A DNA stretch of 64,000 bases from Tritrichomonas musculus (Eukaryota; Parabasalia; Tritrichomonadida; Tritrichomonadidae): NCBI GenBank assembly GCA_039105265.1, contig JAPFFF010000013.1, positions 3,224,001 through 3,288,000 on the forward strand. Reading direction: 5' to 3'. Below are positions 29,842 to 40,346 of the stretch, one piece after another. The translations under genes were made by a program, and so were the position numbers. Position 1 is the stretch's first letter. Every line of letters starts with the position of its first letter. The notes beneath the pieces were generated by a model. It did no database searches, was not told where the DNA came from, and was given only the letters and a program-made list of their open reading frames with translations.

Positions 29842-32800
29842 ATGAATAGGTTTTTTCCAACTAATACTTTAATTTTAATAGTATTTCAATTATTTGTAGT
29901 CTTATATGCAATATCCTATTTAATATTTAGAAAACGAGTTTCAGATTCATTTTCTCAACAAATTAAGAACAGCTCAAAGTCATTCATTTATAATATGAAA
30001 ACAAACGGTCTTAAAAATCCGATTGGATACGATTTTGGAATTCCAAGTTTATCCTGGATTGTAAATACTTCTTTATCATCAGTTTTGATTTCATCCAAAG
30101 TTGAGATATCAAATGATTCAAATTTCAAAATGTTACTCCATGAAAGTCCCGCATCTAGTACTATTTCATCAATTGATTATCGAGTTACAATTCCCCTGAC
30201 GCCAAGAACCCGTTATTATTGGCGTGTAACAGTTGAAACGACCTCAGAAAAAATTATTTCGCCGATTTCATTTTTTGAGACGTCAAAAATGACTGAAAAA
30301 TGGAAGGCCAATTGGATTACACCACAAATAACCAGTACTTTTCGAAAAGTTGATCTTCCACTTGTTAGGAAAAAGTTTTCCATCAAAGAGACGCCAAAAA
30401 AAGCGCGCATTTACATCACCGGACTTGGCCTTTATGAATTGTACGTTAACGGACGAAAAGCGGACGATGAATTGTTCACTCCGTTCTATAACGGTTATGA
30501 CAACTGGCTTCAATATCAAACGTATGATATCACCTCACTTCTGACAAAAGGAGAAAACGTCGTTGGCGCGATGCTGGGCGACGGTTGGGCAAAAGGGAGG
30601 TGGGGAATACATGGAAGAGCAGCTGACATGTTACATGAAAACGACGATAGAGGGTGGCCCACTGATCTCTACATCGACAAGTACGTCCTCTTCGCTGAAA
30701 TACGAATTGAGTGTGAGAGTGGAGAAACGGTTATTGTAACCGATGAGTCGTGGAAATTTTCAAAGTCTGAAATAATTCTAACGAACATTTATGATGGTGA
30801 AGTGATCGATGGAAAAATTGAATTGAAGAAAAAAGGATGGTCAAATATTAACTATGACGATGAAAATTGGTTAAATATGAAAATTATTAAAAAGCCTAAA
30901 AAATTGGGAAATTTAACCGCCAGATATTCACCTCCCGTTATCGTTAAGCATAGAATTAAACCGAAGAAAATTTTTACAGATAAAAATGATGATGTGATAA
31001 TTGACATGGGCCAAAATATGGTCGGTTGGATTCAATTTTCAACTGATGAAATTTTACCTAAAAATTTCGAAATTGTCCTTGAATTTGGCGAAGTATTGAA
31101 AGATGGAAACTTTTTCAGAGGAAATTTGAGAACAGCCCAGCAGCAGTTTCGATACATTTCAAACGGAAAAGAGAAAATTTTGAATGCACATCCTCACTTC
31201 ACATTTTATGGATTTCAATACATTCGATTGATAAAGTGGTATGGCAAGGCCAATTTGTCTAATTTTGTCGGTTTGTCAATTTACTCTGATTTGACACAAA
31301 CCGGCTTTTTAAAGACATCAAATTCTGATGTGAACAAACTCATTCAAAATGTTCTTTGGTCGCAGAGAGACAACTTTTTGGATGTGCCCACTGACTGTCC
31401 TCAAAGGGATGAAAGAATGGGATGGACAGGAGATGCCCAGAGCTTCAGCGGAACAGCACTCTTCAACATGGATTGTTATCCTTTCTACAGGAAGTTTGTG
31501 CATGACATTCATCAGTTCCAAAAGAATTCAGATGAACCATTCGTGCCGGTTGTTGTTCCCTTTTTAAAGGGCCTATTCAATTACACACTGACTGGAAGAT
31601 GTGGCTGGTCTGACTCTGGCTGCATCATTCCATGGCGAACGTATGTTTTCTCGGGCAAGAAGCAGATCCTTGAGGAGCAGATTGACTCGATGAAGATGTG
31701 GGTTGATTGGATCACCGCGAACTCAGCACTCAGTCCACAAAAGATCTCAAAATTGATAACAACCGCCCAAACCGTCAAAAGTACAAACAATCATCAAAGA
31801 GCAGAATATATTTCAAAATCTGACATTGACGAGTTTAACTACTTGTGGCTCGGCACGAAGTTCAATTACGGAGATTGGCTTGCTTTGGATGGGCCTACTG
31901 ACCCCAAAATAAACAGGGGTGGTCATCGGGGTGGTACTGAAATCAGCTTTCTTTGTTCGTCTTTCTATTACTACTCAACAACACTTCTTGCGAAGGCGGC
32001 AAAAGTTCTCGAGATGGAGGAGACTGAAGCGCATTATTCAAAGCTGGCCAAAAACATTCTCAAATCAATTCGCCATGAATTTTTCACCAAAAACGGTCGT
32101 TGTGCAGTTCAAACGCAGACAGCACAAGTCATCTCTCTCTGTTTCGGCATTGCTCCTGAAGAAGCACGTGAAACAGTCATCTCGACTCTCTACAAGCTTC
32201 TCACTGAAGATGCGGAGCAAACAAACCCTCTCAATTTTGACGGTGATGACGATAGCTCCTTATTTTCAATGAAGATGAAGACAGGGATGCTTGGAACACC
32301 TCATTTATGTGAAGTTTTGAGTAATTTCGGTTACCCTCAATTTTCATATAACATCTTCATGAATCCAAATTCGCCAGGCTGGCTTTACATGGTCAGAAGA
32401 GGAGCAACAACAACCTGGGAAAGATGGGACTCAATATTATCAAATGGACAACTTAATGATAAGTCCGAAATGAACTCATTCAATCATTATTGGGTCGGCT
32501 CGATCTTGGAGTGGCTCTATTCAAATGTTTGTGGAATTGCTCCATCTGAAAAAGTTCCTGGATTCAAGGAATTCGTATTGCAGCCTCAACCGTCATTGAA
32601 CGAGAAATATTTGACCTTCGCTGAGGCGGTTTTCGAATCTCCAATGGGAACAATAAAGTCGGCATGGAAAATCGTGGAGTCTAATAACGTCCAGTTCAAT
32701 TTCACTGTCCCTTTCAATACTGTGGCACACTTGAGAATTCGGAATGCTCATTTTTCGTCGTTGAAGATGGTCGTCGGAAAGGCAAACCTCTCGCAGAAAG

Positions 32801-32895
32801 AAAACGATATAGTTGGTGACCTGAAAAGTGGCCAATATTCAATGATCGTTTCAGTGTTTGAAAATGAATTCAAATTAGAGACCAAATTTAATTAA
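29842..32895 (+). CDS. GH78 alpha-L-rhamnosidase, membrane-anchored
   Basis: 1,017 residues. Residues 10-30 form an N-terminal hydrophobic anchor. A fibronectin-like segment (about 50-150, RYYWRVTVET) and the rhamnosidase N-terminal carbohydrate-binding domain follow (about 170-340; GLYELYVNGRKADDELF, NVVGAMLGDGWAKGR). The catalytic alpha/alpha barrel spans about 490-880. It contains TDCPQRDERMGWTGDAQ, with D523/E524 and D531 in the conserved acidic cluster, and TTWERWDS with E860, the second active-site Glu of the family. The protein hydrolyses terminal alpha-L-rhamnose. The family is mainly bacterial and fungal. GC content rises clearly above the flanks in 30.4-32.8 kb, and the frame has no introns, fitting lateral acquisition. 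Length is normal for GH78, and an ATG start follows a T-rich leader. Confidence 0.95.
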   Translation: MNRFFPTNTLILIVFQLFVVLYAISYLIFRKRVSDSFSQQIKNSSKSFIYNMKTNGLKNPIGYDFGIPSLSWIVNTSLSSVLISSKVEISNDSNFKMLLHESPASSTISSIDYRVTIPLTPRTRYYWRVTVETTSEKIISPISFFETSKMTEKWKANWITPQITSTFRKVDLPLVRKKFSIKETPKKARIYITGLGLYELYVNGRKADDELFTPFYNGYDNWLQYQTYDITSLLTKGENVVGAMLGDGWAKGRWGIHGRAADMLHENDDRGWPTDLYIDKYVLFAEIRIECESGETVIVTDESWKFSKSEIILTNIYDGEVIDGKIELKKKGWSNINYDDENWLNMKIIKKPKKLGNLTARYSPPVIVKHRIKPKKIFTDKNDDVIIDMGQNMVGWIQFSTDEILPKNFEIVLEFGEVLKDGNFFRGNLRTAQQQFRYISNGKEKILNAHPHFTFYGFQYIRLIKWYGKANLSNFVGLSIYSDLTQTGFLKTSNSDVNKLIQNVLWSQRDNFLDVPTDCPQRDERMGWTGDAQSFSGTALFNMDCYPFYRKFVHDIHQFQKNSDEPFVPVVVPFLKGLFNYTLTGRCGWSDSGCIIPWRTYVFSGKKQILEEQIDSMKMWVDWITANSALSPQKISKLITTAQTVKSTNNHQRAEYISKSDIDEFNYLWLGTKFNYGDWLALDGPTDPKINRGGHRGGTEISFLCSSFYYYSTTLLAKAAKVLEMEETEAHYSKLAKNILKSIRHEFFTKNGRCAVQTQTAQVISLCFGIAPEEARETVISTLYKLLTEDAEQTNPLNFDGDDDSSLFSMKMKTGMLGTPHLCEVLSNFGYPQFSYNIFMNPNSPGWLYMVRRGATTTWERWDSILSNGQLNDKSEMNSFNHYWVGSILEWLYSNVCGIAPSEKVPGFKEFVLQPQPSLNEKYLTFAEAVFESPMGTIKSAWKIVESNNVQFNFTVPFNTVAHLRIRNAHFSSLKMVVGKANLSQKENDIVGDLKSGQYSMIVSVFENEFKLETKFN

Positions 32896-34381
32896 TTGGT
32901 TATTTGTGTGTTTTTTTAAAAAATTAATTTGTGTAAAAACTCTCAATTGACAACCTATTTTATTTCACTTTTTGAGTTTAAAGATATGCAATTTGAAGGA
33001 GCTTCTTCTTCAAGAAAATGCACAATGTATTCCATCTTTTAAAATAAGTAAATATACTTTTAAACTTTCGGAACCAATATTTCAGATTGTTAAGACAATT
33101 TCTAAATGATTTTAAAAATCCTCAAAATCAAGAAGTGAAAGATCACAATTTGAAGCGAATGCTTGTATTTTTAATATTGTTCCTGCTAAAATGGCAGTGA
33201 TTTCTAAAAGTTAAAATAAAAAGATGTTTGTCAATATTTTTTTATTAACTAAAAAAAAAAAAAAAATAAAATTAAATTTTTCTAATTTGAATATTAAATT
33301 CAATACCTATTTTAACAAGTCTATTGATGAAGGAACCGGTCAATATTTTTTGCAATTCCCAAACTGTAACAAAAAGTATTCCCATTATATAACAATAATA
33401 ATATAAATTGATCCCCATCTCAGTGTTAGTTTTGTAGTAAAATCATCCTGAAAATGGATTTTTTTGAATACTTTTATAAAAAACGTTTTAATAAATTGAG
33501 AGACCTAATTATCAAAAAGATATTGAATTAGTTCTGAAAATATTGAATTAAAAATTTGTTTTCAATATTCTCTAGTTTTTATAATTTATTTTAAAATATA
33601 AAATATTATTATATCTTTGAAATATTTTATATTAATTAAAATTAGATTTGCAAAATATTAAACACCCTCTATATTATGATAAAATAATTTTTCAAAAATA
33701 AGAAATTTGAATACTTTATTATTGAATTTTTGATCTATAAATATTGTAATGAAATTTGATTTTCGTTCAATCTTTTTAATAAATAATATTTTATTCAATA
33801 TATTATATTAAATTCTATATTCACTCGCCATAATAGTGCTTTTGTAGAAACAAAAATTTTTGAAATAATTGATTTTTCCTTTAAACGAATACATATACAT
33901 CTTCTTATACATGAACAAATAAAAGTATCATGGCTGTAATAAAGAAATTACAAAAGTGTTGTCACAATTATTCGCCAATATTCATTTTAGGTAATTACAC
34001 TTATATATTTTAATATTGAAATAAATTAAATTGTTATAATATATAATAACTGTAATATAAAGTGAATAATAAATAAAGAAAAAGATAAAAATAAAAATAT
34101 TAGTAATGAAATTTCAAAGAAAATTAATTTTTAAAAGGAAATTCAGAACAGACGTAAAACATAATAAATATAAATATCATGGAATATAGCATTTAAAAAT
34201 CTAATATTAATTAAAAAATAAATACATGAATTATTCATGTATTATCTATAATTATTTATAGATAAATAAAGACTATAAATCTTTTAAATGTTGAAATTTT
34301 TTGCCTGCGCCCTACTGCTAATTTTATGTTCTTGAATAATTATATTGCAAATTATTCAAATTTTGAATACATAAAGAAATT
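32896..34381. other. AT-rich spacer with weak coding-like remnants
   Basis: About 33000-33400 contains short plus-strand fragments in different frames (ENAQCIPSFKISKYTFKL and DEGTGQYFLQFPNCNKKY) that look like eroded coding DNA. I cannot assign a family. The rest to 34380 is AT-rich without frames. TTCACTTTTTGAGTTT occurs at about 32965. Confidence 0.35.
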
Positions 34382-34387
34382 TCACAA
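34382..34387 (+). promoter_or_regulatory. Initiator-like TCACAA upstream of the saposin-like gene
   Basis: TCA(+1)CA with the A(+1) at 34384, 30 nt before the ATG at 34414. Confidence 0.3.
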
Positions 34388-34413
34388 GTAACGATAAATT
34401 GAAAATTATTCAA

Positions 34414-34770
34414 ATGTTTATTGTAATTTATCTGTTTACTTTTATACATTTCGGGGCTAGCGTTGAAATGCATCCGAAAATAAATAGAAAAAAGCTCTAT
34501 TTGAAAGAAGAATATTCAGAAGCCTGCGAGTTATGTAAAAATTGTTTTAATGGAGTATCATCAATGCTAGAAGATGGATTTTCAGATGACGAAATTAAAG
34601 CCTCATTGTTAAGTGTTTGCAATATTTATCCAGAAAAGTATTCTGAGATATGCAATGAATTAGGAACTACTTATTTTCCAATATTATTGCATCTCGCACA
34701 TGAAATGTCATCTGAATCAAAAAATTGTATTAAACTAGGTTATTGTTCAGATCTTGAAAACAGAATTTAA
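34414..34770 (+). CDS. Secreted saposin-like (SapB) protein
   Basis: 118 residues from the ATG at 34414. A reading from the upstream TTG would only add KIIQ before this Met. Residues 1-16 form a signal peptide (MFIVIYLFTFIHFGAS). The mature part has the saposin-B six-cysteine pattern: CELCKNC, then an amphipathic helix, SVCNIYPEKYSEICNEL, then NCIKLGYC. Saposin-like proteins bind or disturb lipid membranes, and trichomonads secrete several amoebapore-like members. The frame is intact and of normal single-domain length. It is isolated in AT-rich DNA with no operon-like neighbours. Confidence 0.88.
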   Translation: MFIVIYLFTFIHFGASVEMHPKINRKKLYLKEEYSEACELCKNCFNGVSSMLEDGFSDDEIKASLLSVCNIYPEKYSEICNELGTTYFPILLHLAHEMSSESKNCIKLGYCSDLENRI

Positions 34771-35488
34771 TTTTATTCGACTAAAGTGTTATTTTACATT
34801 TATCCAATATCTTATTTTATATTGCATTTATTATATTAAAACCTAATTTTAGTTTTATTTGTATTATTTCTGGCAAAATAATGAAAAAAATTTGTAAGTA
34901 TGCAATAATAAGTTTCTTCATTGAATTTTCGAATCGTTTGCAATATGATTTTGACTTTTATTAAGATTGCATTGGAGCATTACAAACTTATATTCTTATG
35001 TATAAATTCTATATATTAGATAAAAAATAATCAGATAAAAATTTGTATTAAAAAATAATAAGTTTAAAATGTTTAATGGTCATATTCTTATGTTTACTTA
35101 TCAAATTTGTGAAAGAATTTATAAAAAGAATTTCAAAGATTCATGTAAAAAAATTTGATGATTACCTACACTTTTTATGAACAACTTTTCAAATTTTTTA
35201 GAAATTTGATGATTTATATTATATTATTATAATTATAATTTAAATCTGATTAGTTAAGCAAATTGCAAGATATATGCATTTCTTTTCATTGTTTCTCAAA
35301 AAACTGATTTGTTTTTGATTATGAGATCTAAACCAAATTTCATAATATTAGCATTTTTAGTAATTAAGATTATGTGATTTTTTCAGAGGAGAAATTTGGT
35401 GATTATCATGATTTATCATTAAATGTTTTATTCATTACTATTGAATCAATAGAATTTGAATTAAAAAAAAAAAAAAAAAAAAAGATAT
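34771..35488. other. AT-rich spacer
   Basis: No coding frame. A run of about 20 A residues at 35463-35483 abuts the left end of the MITE at 35489. Confidence 0.45.
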
Positions 35489-35858
35489 TAACGTTTATTA
35501 AATAGTGTGGAAGTTTTTAAATAGTATGGAAGCAAAGAACTTTTTGAATTATTTTTTTTATAAACGAGTATTCATTGTCATTTAAAAATATAAAATCTTC
35601 TGAATTACATCAAAAAATAATTTAAACTATACCCTTAATTGAGAGAATTTGTCTTCTGAAATATAATACATTTGATTAAAAAAAAAAGCTAAAAATGTAT
35701 AGAAAAAATTTATTATAATCTATAACAAACAAATAAAATCAAAAAAGAGGAAAGAGTGGAATAAAATAAAAAAAAATGGTTGAAAAAAATAAAAATAATT
35801 CAAAAAGTTCTTTGCTTCCATACTATTTAAGAACTTACAGACTATTTAAGGAACGTTA
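35489..35858. mobile_element. MITE with roughly 66-bp inverted ends built from tandem units
   Basis: The left end (35489-about 35556) and right end (about 35790-35858) are inverted copies with a few mismatches. Each contains two tandem copies of TTAAATAGTRTGGAAG-like units, then GCAAAGAACTTTTTGAATT. The interior is AT-rich and non-coding. The ends begin TAACGTT and finish AACGTTA, consistent with a TA target site. A segment near the left interior (about 35578-35605, TTAAAAATATAAAATC) recurs just outside the right end (about 35871). Confidence 0.8.
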
Positions 35859-36099
35859 CTTCTCAATATTCAATTAAAAATATAAAATCATTTGAATTCA
35901 ATTTCGCTTTTTTTGAATTCAAAAAAATTGAGAAGAATTCAATTTTGAAAACTGTATGATTTTTTTCAATAGGAAAGATAGAAAAATAAAAAAAAAAAAA
36001 AAAAAACAATAAACACAATAGCAAACTTATTCTTGTGTTTTAAAAATATATCAAAATGAAAATTCGGTTTTTTTATGTTAAAAGAAAAATCGAATCTAA

Positions 36100-36426
36100 T
36101 TGAGGCTGTTTTTTTATATAGTTCAAGCTTTAAATCCAAACGATAAAATTCAAATTTGCTTCTCTTTGCTTCATCCAAAACTAGTTTCCAATAGACTAAA
36201 TAGAAGAATTGCCACCAAAAGTTTCAAGCATATCAATACACATCAATCCGAAAATTCCATCAATTATCATTTAAAAACAAATCCTCTTTTAAAATGAACC
36301 ATATTTATTACAAACCCAAGAAAATCTTTACAGCTTAGTAAAAGCCCGATTGAAGCTATTCTAAATGACAATGCAATTGGAAATGCTGAAAAAAATAAAA
36401 CGGTCCCTGCAAGTTTTTATTATTAA
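36100..36426 (+). pseudogene. 3' fragment of a PPP-family phosphatase paralogue
   Basis: The plus-strand frame reads LFFYIVQALNPNDKIQICFS then LLHPKL. This matches by eye the C-terminal extension of the intact phosphatase at 40347-41627 (YFYKVQPLNQLESKNRVCFN then ILHPRL). An in-frame TGA at about 36295 interrupts it. The same frame then continues to FITNPRKSLQLSKS and a TAA at 36424, again matching the intact protein (VTNQRKSVPFLKNS). No catalytic domain is present upstream, where the MITE ends at 35858. It is a decayed tail of a duplicated phosphatase gene. Confidence 0.7.
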
Positions 36427-36739
36427 ATTATTCTCCCCATTTATTTTTTTTTTTTTTTTTTTTTATAAAATGTTTACCAACTTTTACTGCCAGCTGAATG
36501 GTCTCGACTGGAGAACAATTATGCAGCCTCGGTAAAAATTAAATTTTTTTTCATTTTTCACAAATTTTATATCTTTTTGATTTTTTCACTTCAGATTTTG
36601 CATGCTTCTTTTAATTCCAATTATGTAGTTGAATGATGTAATATAATCAAATAAATAAAATACATTTTTTATAATGGGGCAAATTAAAAATTTAAAATGG
36701 GCAAAATTCATTTAAAAAATGGTCAATCTTTTTGACCAT

Positions 36740-36745
36740 TCATAT
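36740..36745 (+). promoter_or_regulatory. Initiator-like TCATAT that fixes the start of the LRR gene
   Basis: TCA(+1)TA fits the initiator consensus. The A(+1) at 36742 lies 20 nt before the ATG at 36762 and downstream of an in-frame TTG at 36732, so the ATG at 36762 is the real start. Confidence 0.5.
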
Positions 36746-36761
36746 TTATTTCTTTTTAAAA

Positions 36762-39700
36762 ATGGAAGAAATTAAAGCATATATCAAAGAAAGGAAAAGA
36801 TTGTTAGAGAAGTTGCTCGAATTTATTGATAGTGCCAATGATGATGGTGAAGACTTTTTCAAACAAATTAGCTTTTTACAAAAAGAAAAGAATGAAAAAA
36901 ACAAAGAAATTCTTCGATCATTACTTATATTTATAATAAATATATCGCAAAATCATTATCGAAATGCCAATTTTTTTATAAAACTTGAAAGTATCCTACT
37001 TTTTTTGGAAGATATGATCAAGAAAGCATTCTCAAATACAGATATTTTCAAGCTATTTCAAAATGATGATCGAATTCTTCTTTTTCTTTTCGAGCAACAA
37101 ATTATATCATTAGATAAAAATTTATTACAAATTTTCCTCGAAGAAGATCAAAAAACAGGCTTCAAAAGAATATATTATCTATATCCATCCATTAAAGACA
37201 AGATTGATTCAAGCCTAATGAAAAAAGTAGAAAAAGAAATCTCAAATTATAATTCAGAAGATTTTGAACGTTATAAAGAAAAATGTTATGAAGGAGAAAA
37301 TGATTCGCATATTTGTTCATTAATTCGAAAAGATTCCTTAGATGAATTTATTATCTATGTAAATCAAAAAAATTATTCATTAACAAAAACGGTTGAACGA
37401 TCACTTTTTGAGACGAATTTATTTTTGAAAAATAATCCGCCAACTTTAATCGAGTATGCCGCTTTTTTCGGTTCTATTCAAATTTTTCAATATCTGAAAA
37501 TGAACAAAGCTTTAATTGAGCCTTCAATTTGGCATTTCGCGATTCATGGACGAAATCCAGATTTGATTCATCTTATTGAAGGGCTGCGAATTATTCCTGA
37601 TGATGAAACGTATCAAGACTGTCTTCAACAGTCAGTAAAATGTTTTCATAATGAAATTGCCAATTATATTCAAGACAATTTGATTGTCAACAAAAAGCGG
37701 GATTTATTTTATAATAACATTATTTGTTATGGTTTTCAATGTCATAATTATTCGTTTATTCCAGATAATTTAGATAAGAAGTATTATCTTTTATATTTGT
37801 GTGAATATAATTATCTTGCACTTGTGAAACTTCTTTTGAAAGCCAATAAACTAGACGTGAATATTGAATTGTTTTCTGAAAAAAATAAACGTACATATTC
37901 ATCGTTACATTTTGCTATATTTAACGGTAATTATGAAATATTTGATATTTTAAAAGTGCAGCCAAACATCCATTTCGGAGATTTCTATTTTGATAAATGC
38001 GTTTATTTGAAAACATTCGATATACCGTCGTATGTTAAAACGATAAATTCATACTTTTTTAATGGATGTTCAAGTTTGACAGAAGTAAAGATTCCTTCAT
38101 CTGTGACAAGCATTGAAAAATCATCTTTTGCTCTTTGTACATCATTGAAAGAAATTACGCTTCCTTCCTCAGTTGTTACTCTTGGTGATGATGCATTCAT
38201 TGAATGTTCTTCATTGATCAAAGTGTCTCTTTCTTCTTCGTTAAAGACCATTGGAGCTTCTACTTTTGCTAAATGCTATTCTTTGAAACAAATAATAATT
38301 CCTTCTTCAGTTACTTCAATTGGTGATTGTGCATTTATTAATTGCAGATCATTAAAGCAAATCACTCTTTCTTCCTCTGTTACAACAATTGGTAGTTGTG
38401 CATTCCAAAATTGTGAATCATTGACACAAATATCAATTCCTTCTTCTGTTACTTCAATTGGTGATACCGCTTTCTATTCTTGTAAATCATTGGAAGAGGT
38501 TTCTTTTGAAAAATCTTCTTCTTTGCATTACATTGGAGAATATGCTTTTTTCTTTTGTTCTTCATTGAAAGAATTATTGATTCCTCCTTTAGTAACAATA
38601 ATTCAAAAATGGACTTTCGCTAATTGCTATTTACTTGAAAAGGTTTCAATTCCTTCATCTGTAACAAGAATCGAAAATTTAGCATTTTCAAATTGTGAAT
38701 CACTAATAGAAATTGCACTTCCTTCATCATTGAATTCTATTGGAAAAAGTGCATTTACTGATTGTTATTCATTGAAAAAAGTTACACTTCCATCTTCTCT
38801 TACAAAAATTGAAGACAAGCGTTTTTATTCCTGTTTAGGAATAGAACAAATTTCAATTCCATCATCTGTGACATCAATTGGAAATGAATCTTTCTTTAGT
38901 TGCAGAAAAATAAAACGAATTTCGATTCCATCTTCTGTAAAACATATCGGAAATAATGCTTTTGAGTGGTGCCATTCTCTAAAAAGGATCGAAATTCCTT
39001 CATCAGTTACTTCAATTGGTGATAGAGCTTTTCAAGGTTGTCTTGAATTGTCTGAAATACTAATTCCGCCATCTGTTAAATCAATTGGAAAATGTATTTA
39101 TAGTGGTTGCAGTTCATTGAAAAGAGTTACAATTCCATCAAACAAGACTTCAATTGAAGAAGATGAATTTAATGAATGTTCATCATTGGTTAAAATATCA
39201 ATTCCTTTTTCTGTCAAATCAATTGAAAAACGTGCTTTTTATAAATGTAAGTCTTTGACAGAAATATCAATCCCTTCATCTGTTACTTCAATTGGTGATA
39301 ATGCATTTGAAGAATGTACATCATTAAAGAGGATACTTATTGCTAATTCTGTTACAACAGTTGGAAATCATGTATTTCATAATTGTTCATCATTGACACA
39401 AATATTGATTCCTTCTTCTGTTGTATCAATTGGTTCTGATACTTTTAATGGATGCACATCATTAAATGATGTGAAAATAAATTGTTCATTAACTTCAATT
39501 ACAGATCGTATGTTTAATGATTGTAGTTCTTTATCTGAAATATCAATTCCATCTTCAGTTACATTTATTGGAAAATATGCTTTTTCATTTTGTTCATCAT
39601 TGAAAAAAATAATGATTCCTAGCTCTGTCACATCCATTAAAGAAGGATCATTCTCTAATTGCAAATCTTTGAAGCAAATATCAATTCCAACTTCTATACA

Positions 39701-39872
39701 AACAATTGATGATTATGCTTTTAAAAATTGTTCATCATTGACAGAAATAAATATTCCTCCTTCATTAAGATCAATTGGTCCAAAATCATTTGAGGGTTGC
39801 AAAGGAATGAAAAAGATACCCGGACAAGATATACTTGGAGAATCTGGTTCAACAACTTGCAGCATTTATTAA
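36762..39872 (+). CDS. BspA-like leucine-rich repeat protein with ankyrin-like N-terminal half
   Basis: 1,036 residues from the ATG at 36762. Residues 1-about 400 are helical and match the trichomonad ankyrin-type N-terminal region (DUF3447-like: KNNPPTLIEYAAFFGSIQIF, SSLHFAIFNGNYEIFDIL). From about 416 to 1020 are roughly 26 TpLRR/BspA-type repeats of about 23 residues, consensus SLxxIxIPSSVTSIGxxAFxxC. These repeats form a curved binding surface named after bacterial adhesins, and the family is hugely expanded in trichomonads. There is no signal peptide or membrane segment, so this member is probably cytoplasmic. The C-terminus ends in GSTTCSIY. The frame is complete. Confidence 0.93.
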   Translation: MEEIKAYIKERKRLLEKLLEFIDSANDDGEDFFKQISFLQKEKNEKNKEILRSLLIFIINISQNHYRNANFFIKLESILLFLEDMIKKAFSNTDIFKLFQNDDRILLFLFEQQIISLDKNLLQIFLEEDQKTGFKRIYYLYPSIKDKIDSSLMKKVEKEISNYNSEDFERYKEKCYEGENDSHICSLIRKDSLDEFIIYVNQKNYSLTKTVERSLFETNLFLKNNPPTLIEYAAFFGSIQIFQYLKMNKALIEPSIWHFAIHGRNPDLIHLIEGLRIIPDDETYQDCLQQSVKCFHNEIANYIQDNLIVNKKRDLFYNNIICYGFQCHNYSFIPDNLDKKYYLLYLCEYNYLALVKLLLKANKLDVNIELFSEKNKRTYSSLHFAIFNGNYEIFDILKVQPNIHFGDFYFDKCVYLKTFDIPSYVKTINSYFFNGCSSLTEVKIPSSVTSIEKSSFALCTSLKEITLPSSVVTLGDDAFIECSSLIKVSLSSSLKTIGASTFAKCYSLKQIIIPSSVTSIGDCAFINCRSLKQITLSSSVTTIGSCAFQNCESLTQISIPSSVTSIGDTAFYSCKSLEEVSFEKSSSLHYIGEYAFFFCSSLKELLIPPLVTIIQKWTFANCYLLEKVSIPSSVTRIENLAFSNCESLIEIALPSSLNSIGKSAFTDCYSLKKVTLPSSLTKIEDKRFYSCLGIEQISIPSSVTSIGNESFFSCRKIKRISIPSSVKHIGNNAFEWCHSLKRIEIPSSVTSIGDRAFQGCLELSEILIPPSVKSIGKCIYSGCSSLKRVTIPSNKTSIEEDEFNECSSLVKISIPFSVKSIEKRAFYKCKSLTEISIPSSVTSIGDNAFEECTSLKRILIANSVTTVGNHVFHNCSSLTQILIPSSVVSIGSDTFNGCTSLNDVKINCSLTSITDRMFNDCSSLSEISIPSSVTFIGKYAFSFCSSLKKIMIPSSVTSIKEGSFSNCKSLKQISIPTSIQTIDDYAFKNCSSLTEINIPPSLRSIGPKSFEGCKGMKKIPGQDILGESGSTTCSIY

Positions 39873-40346
39873 AAGATTAAATAAATATTTAAACCTTTTG
39901 AGAATAAACTTCAATTTTTTTTTTTTTTTTTTTTGATTTGTTTGAATTCATGATTTTTAATTTCATTTGTTAATATCGAGATTGCATATCCTTTGTTCAA
40001 ACTCATCTTCAATGAGATTTGATACGTCCAAATTCATCTAAATATAAAGAAAATTATAATGAAGGTTTATTAATTTATCCATTTTAACTTCATTTTGACT
40101 TCAATTATCATAAAAAGAAATTCAGTGATGCTGAAGTTAAATAGTATTTCCAGTCACTGATTCTTCATTAGAAAGTAAAAATTTTAATAATTTAATAATT
40201 AATTACAAAATTCAAAAAGAAAATGCAAGATTAAAATGATAAAAAGAGTATAAAGAGCATGAATAAATATAATATTTATAAATTTATTGTATTATAAAAC
40301 ATAAATAATAAACAAATTATATTTATTTTATACATATAAAGTCATC
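39873..40346. other. Convergent intergenic spacer
   Basis: Between the LRR gene (+) and the phosphatase gene (-). Contains a poly-T tract (39915-39934) and AT-rich DNA, with no frame. The sequence downstream of the phosphatase stop has several AATAAA/TATAAA-like signals on the minus strand. Confidence 0.45.

Noticed and set aside
31318-32272. Small frames on both strands inside the rhamnosidase gene
   Set aside because: Overlap conserved catalytic coding sequence in other frames; no recognisable domains.
34280-34330. Possible tRNA or small RNA in the less AT-rich patch before the saposin-like gene
   Set aside because: No cloverleaf or box A/B pattern could be built by eye.
36732-36761. Upstream TTG start for the LRR gene
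   Set aside because: Non-ATG start in a eukaryote, and the initiator-like element lies inside this segment.
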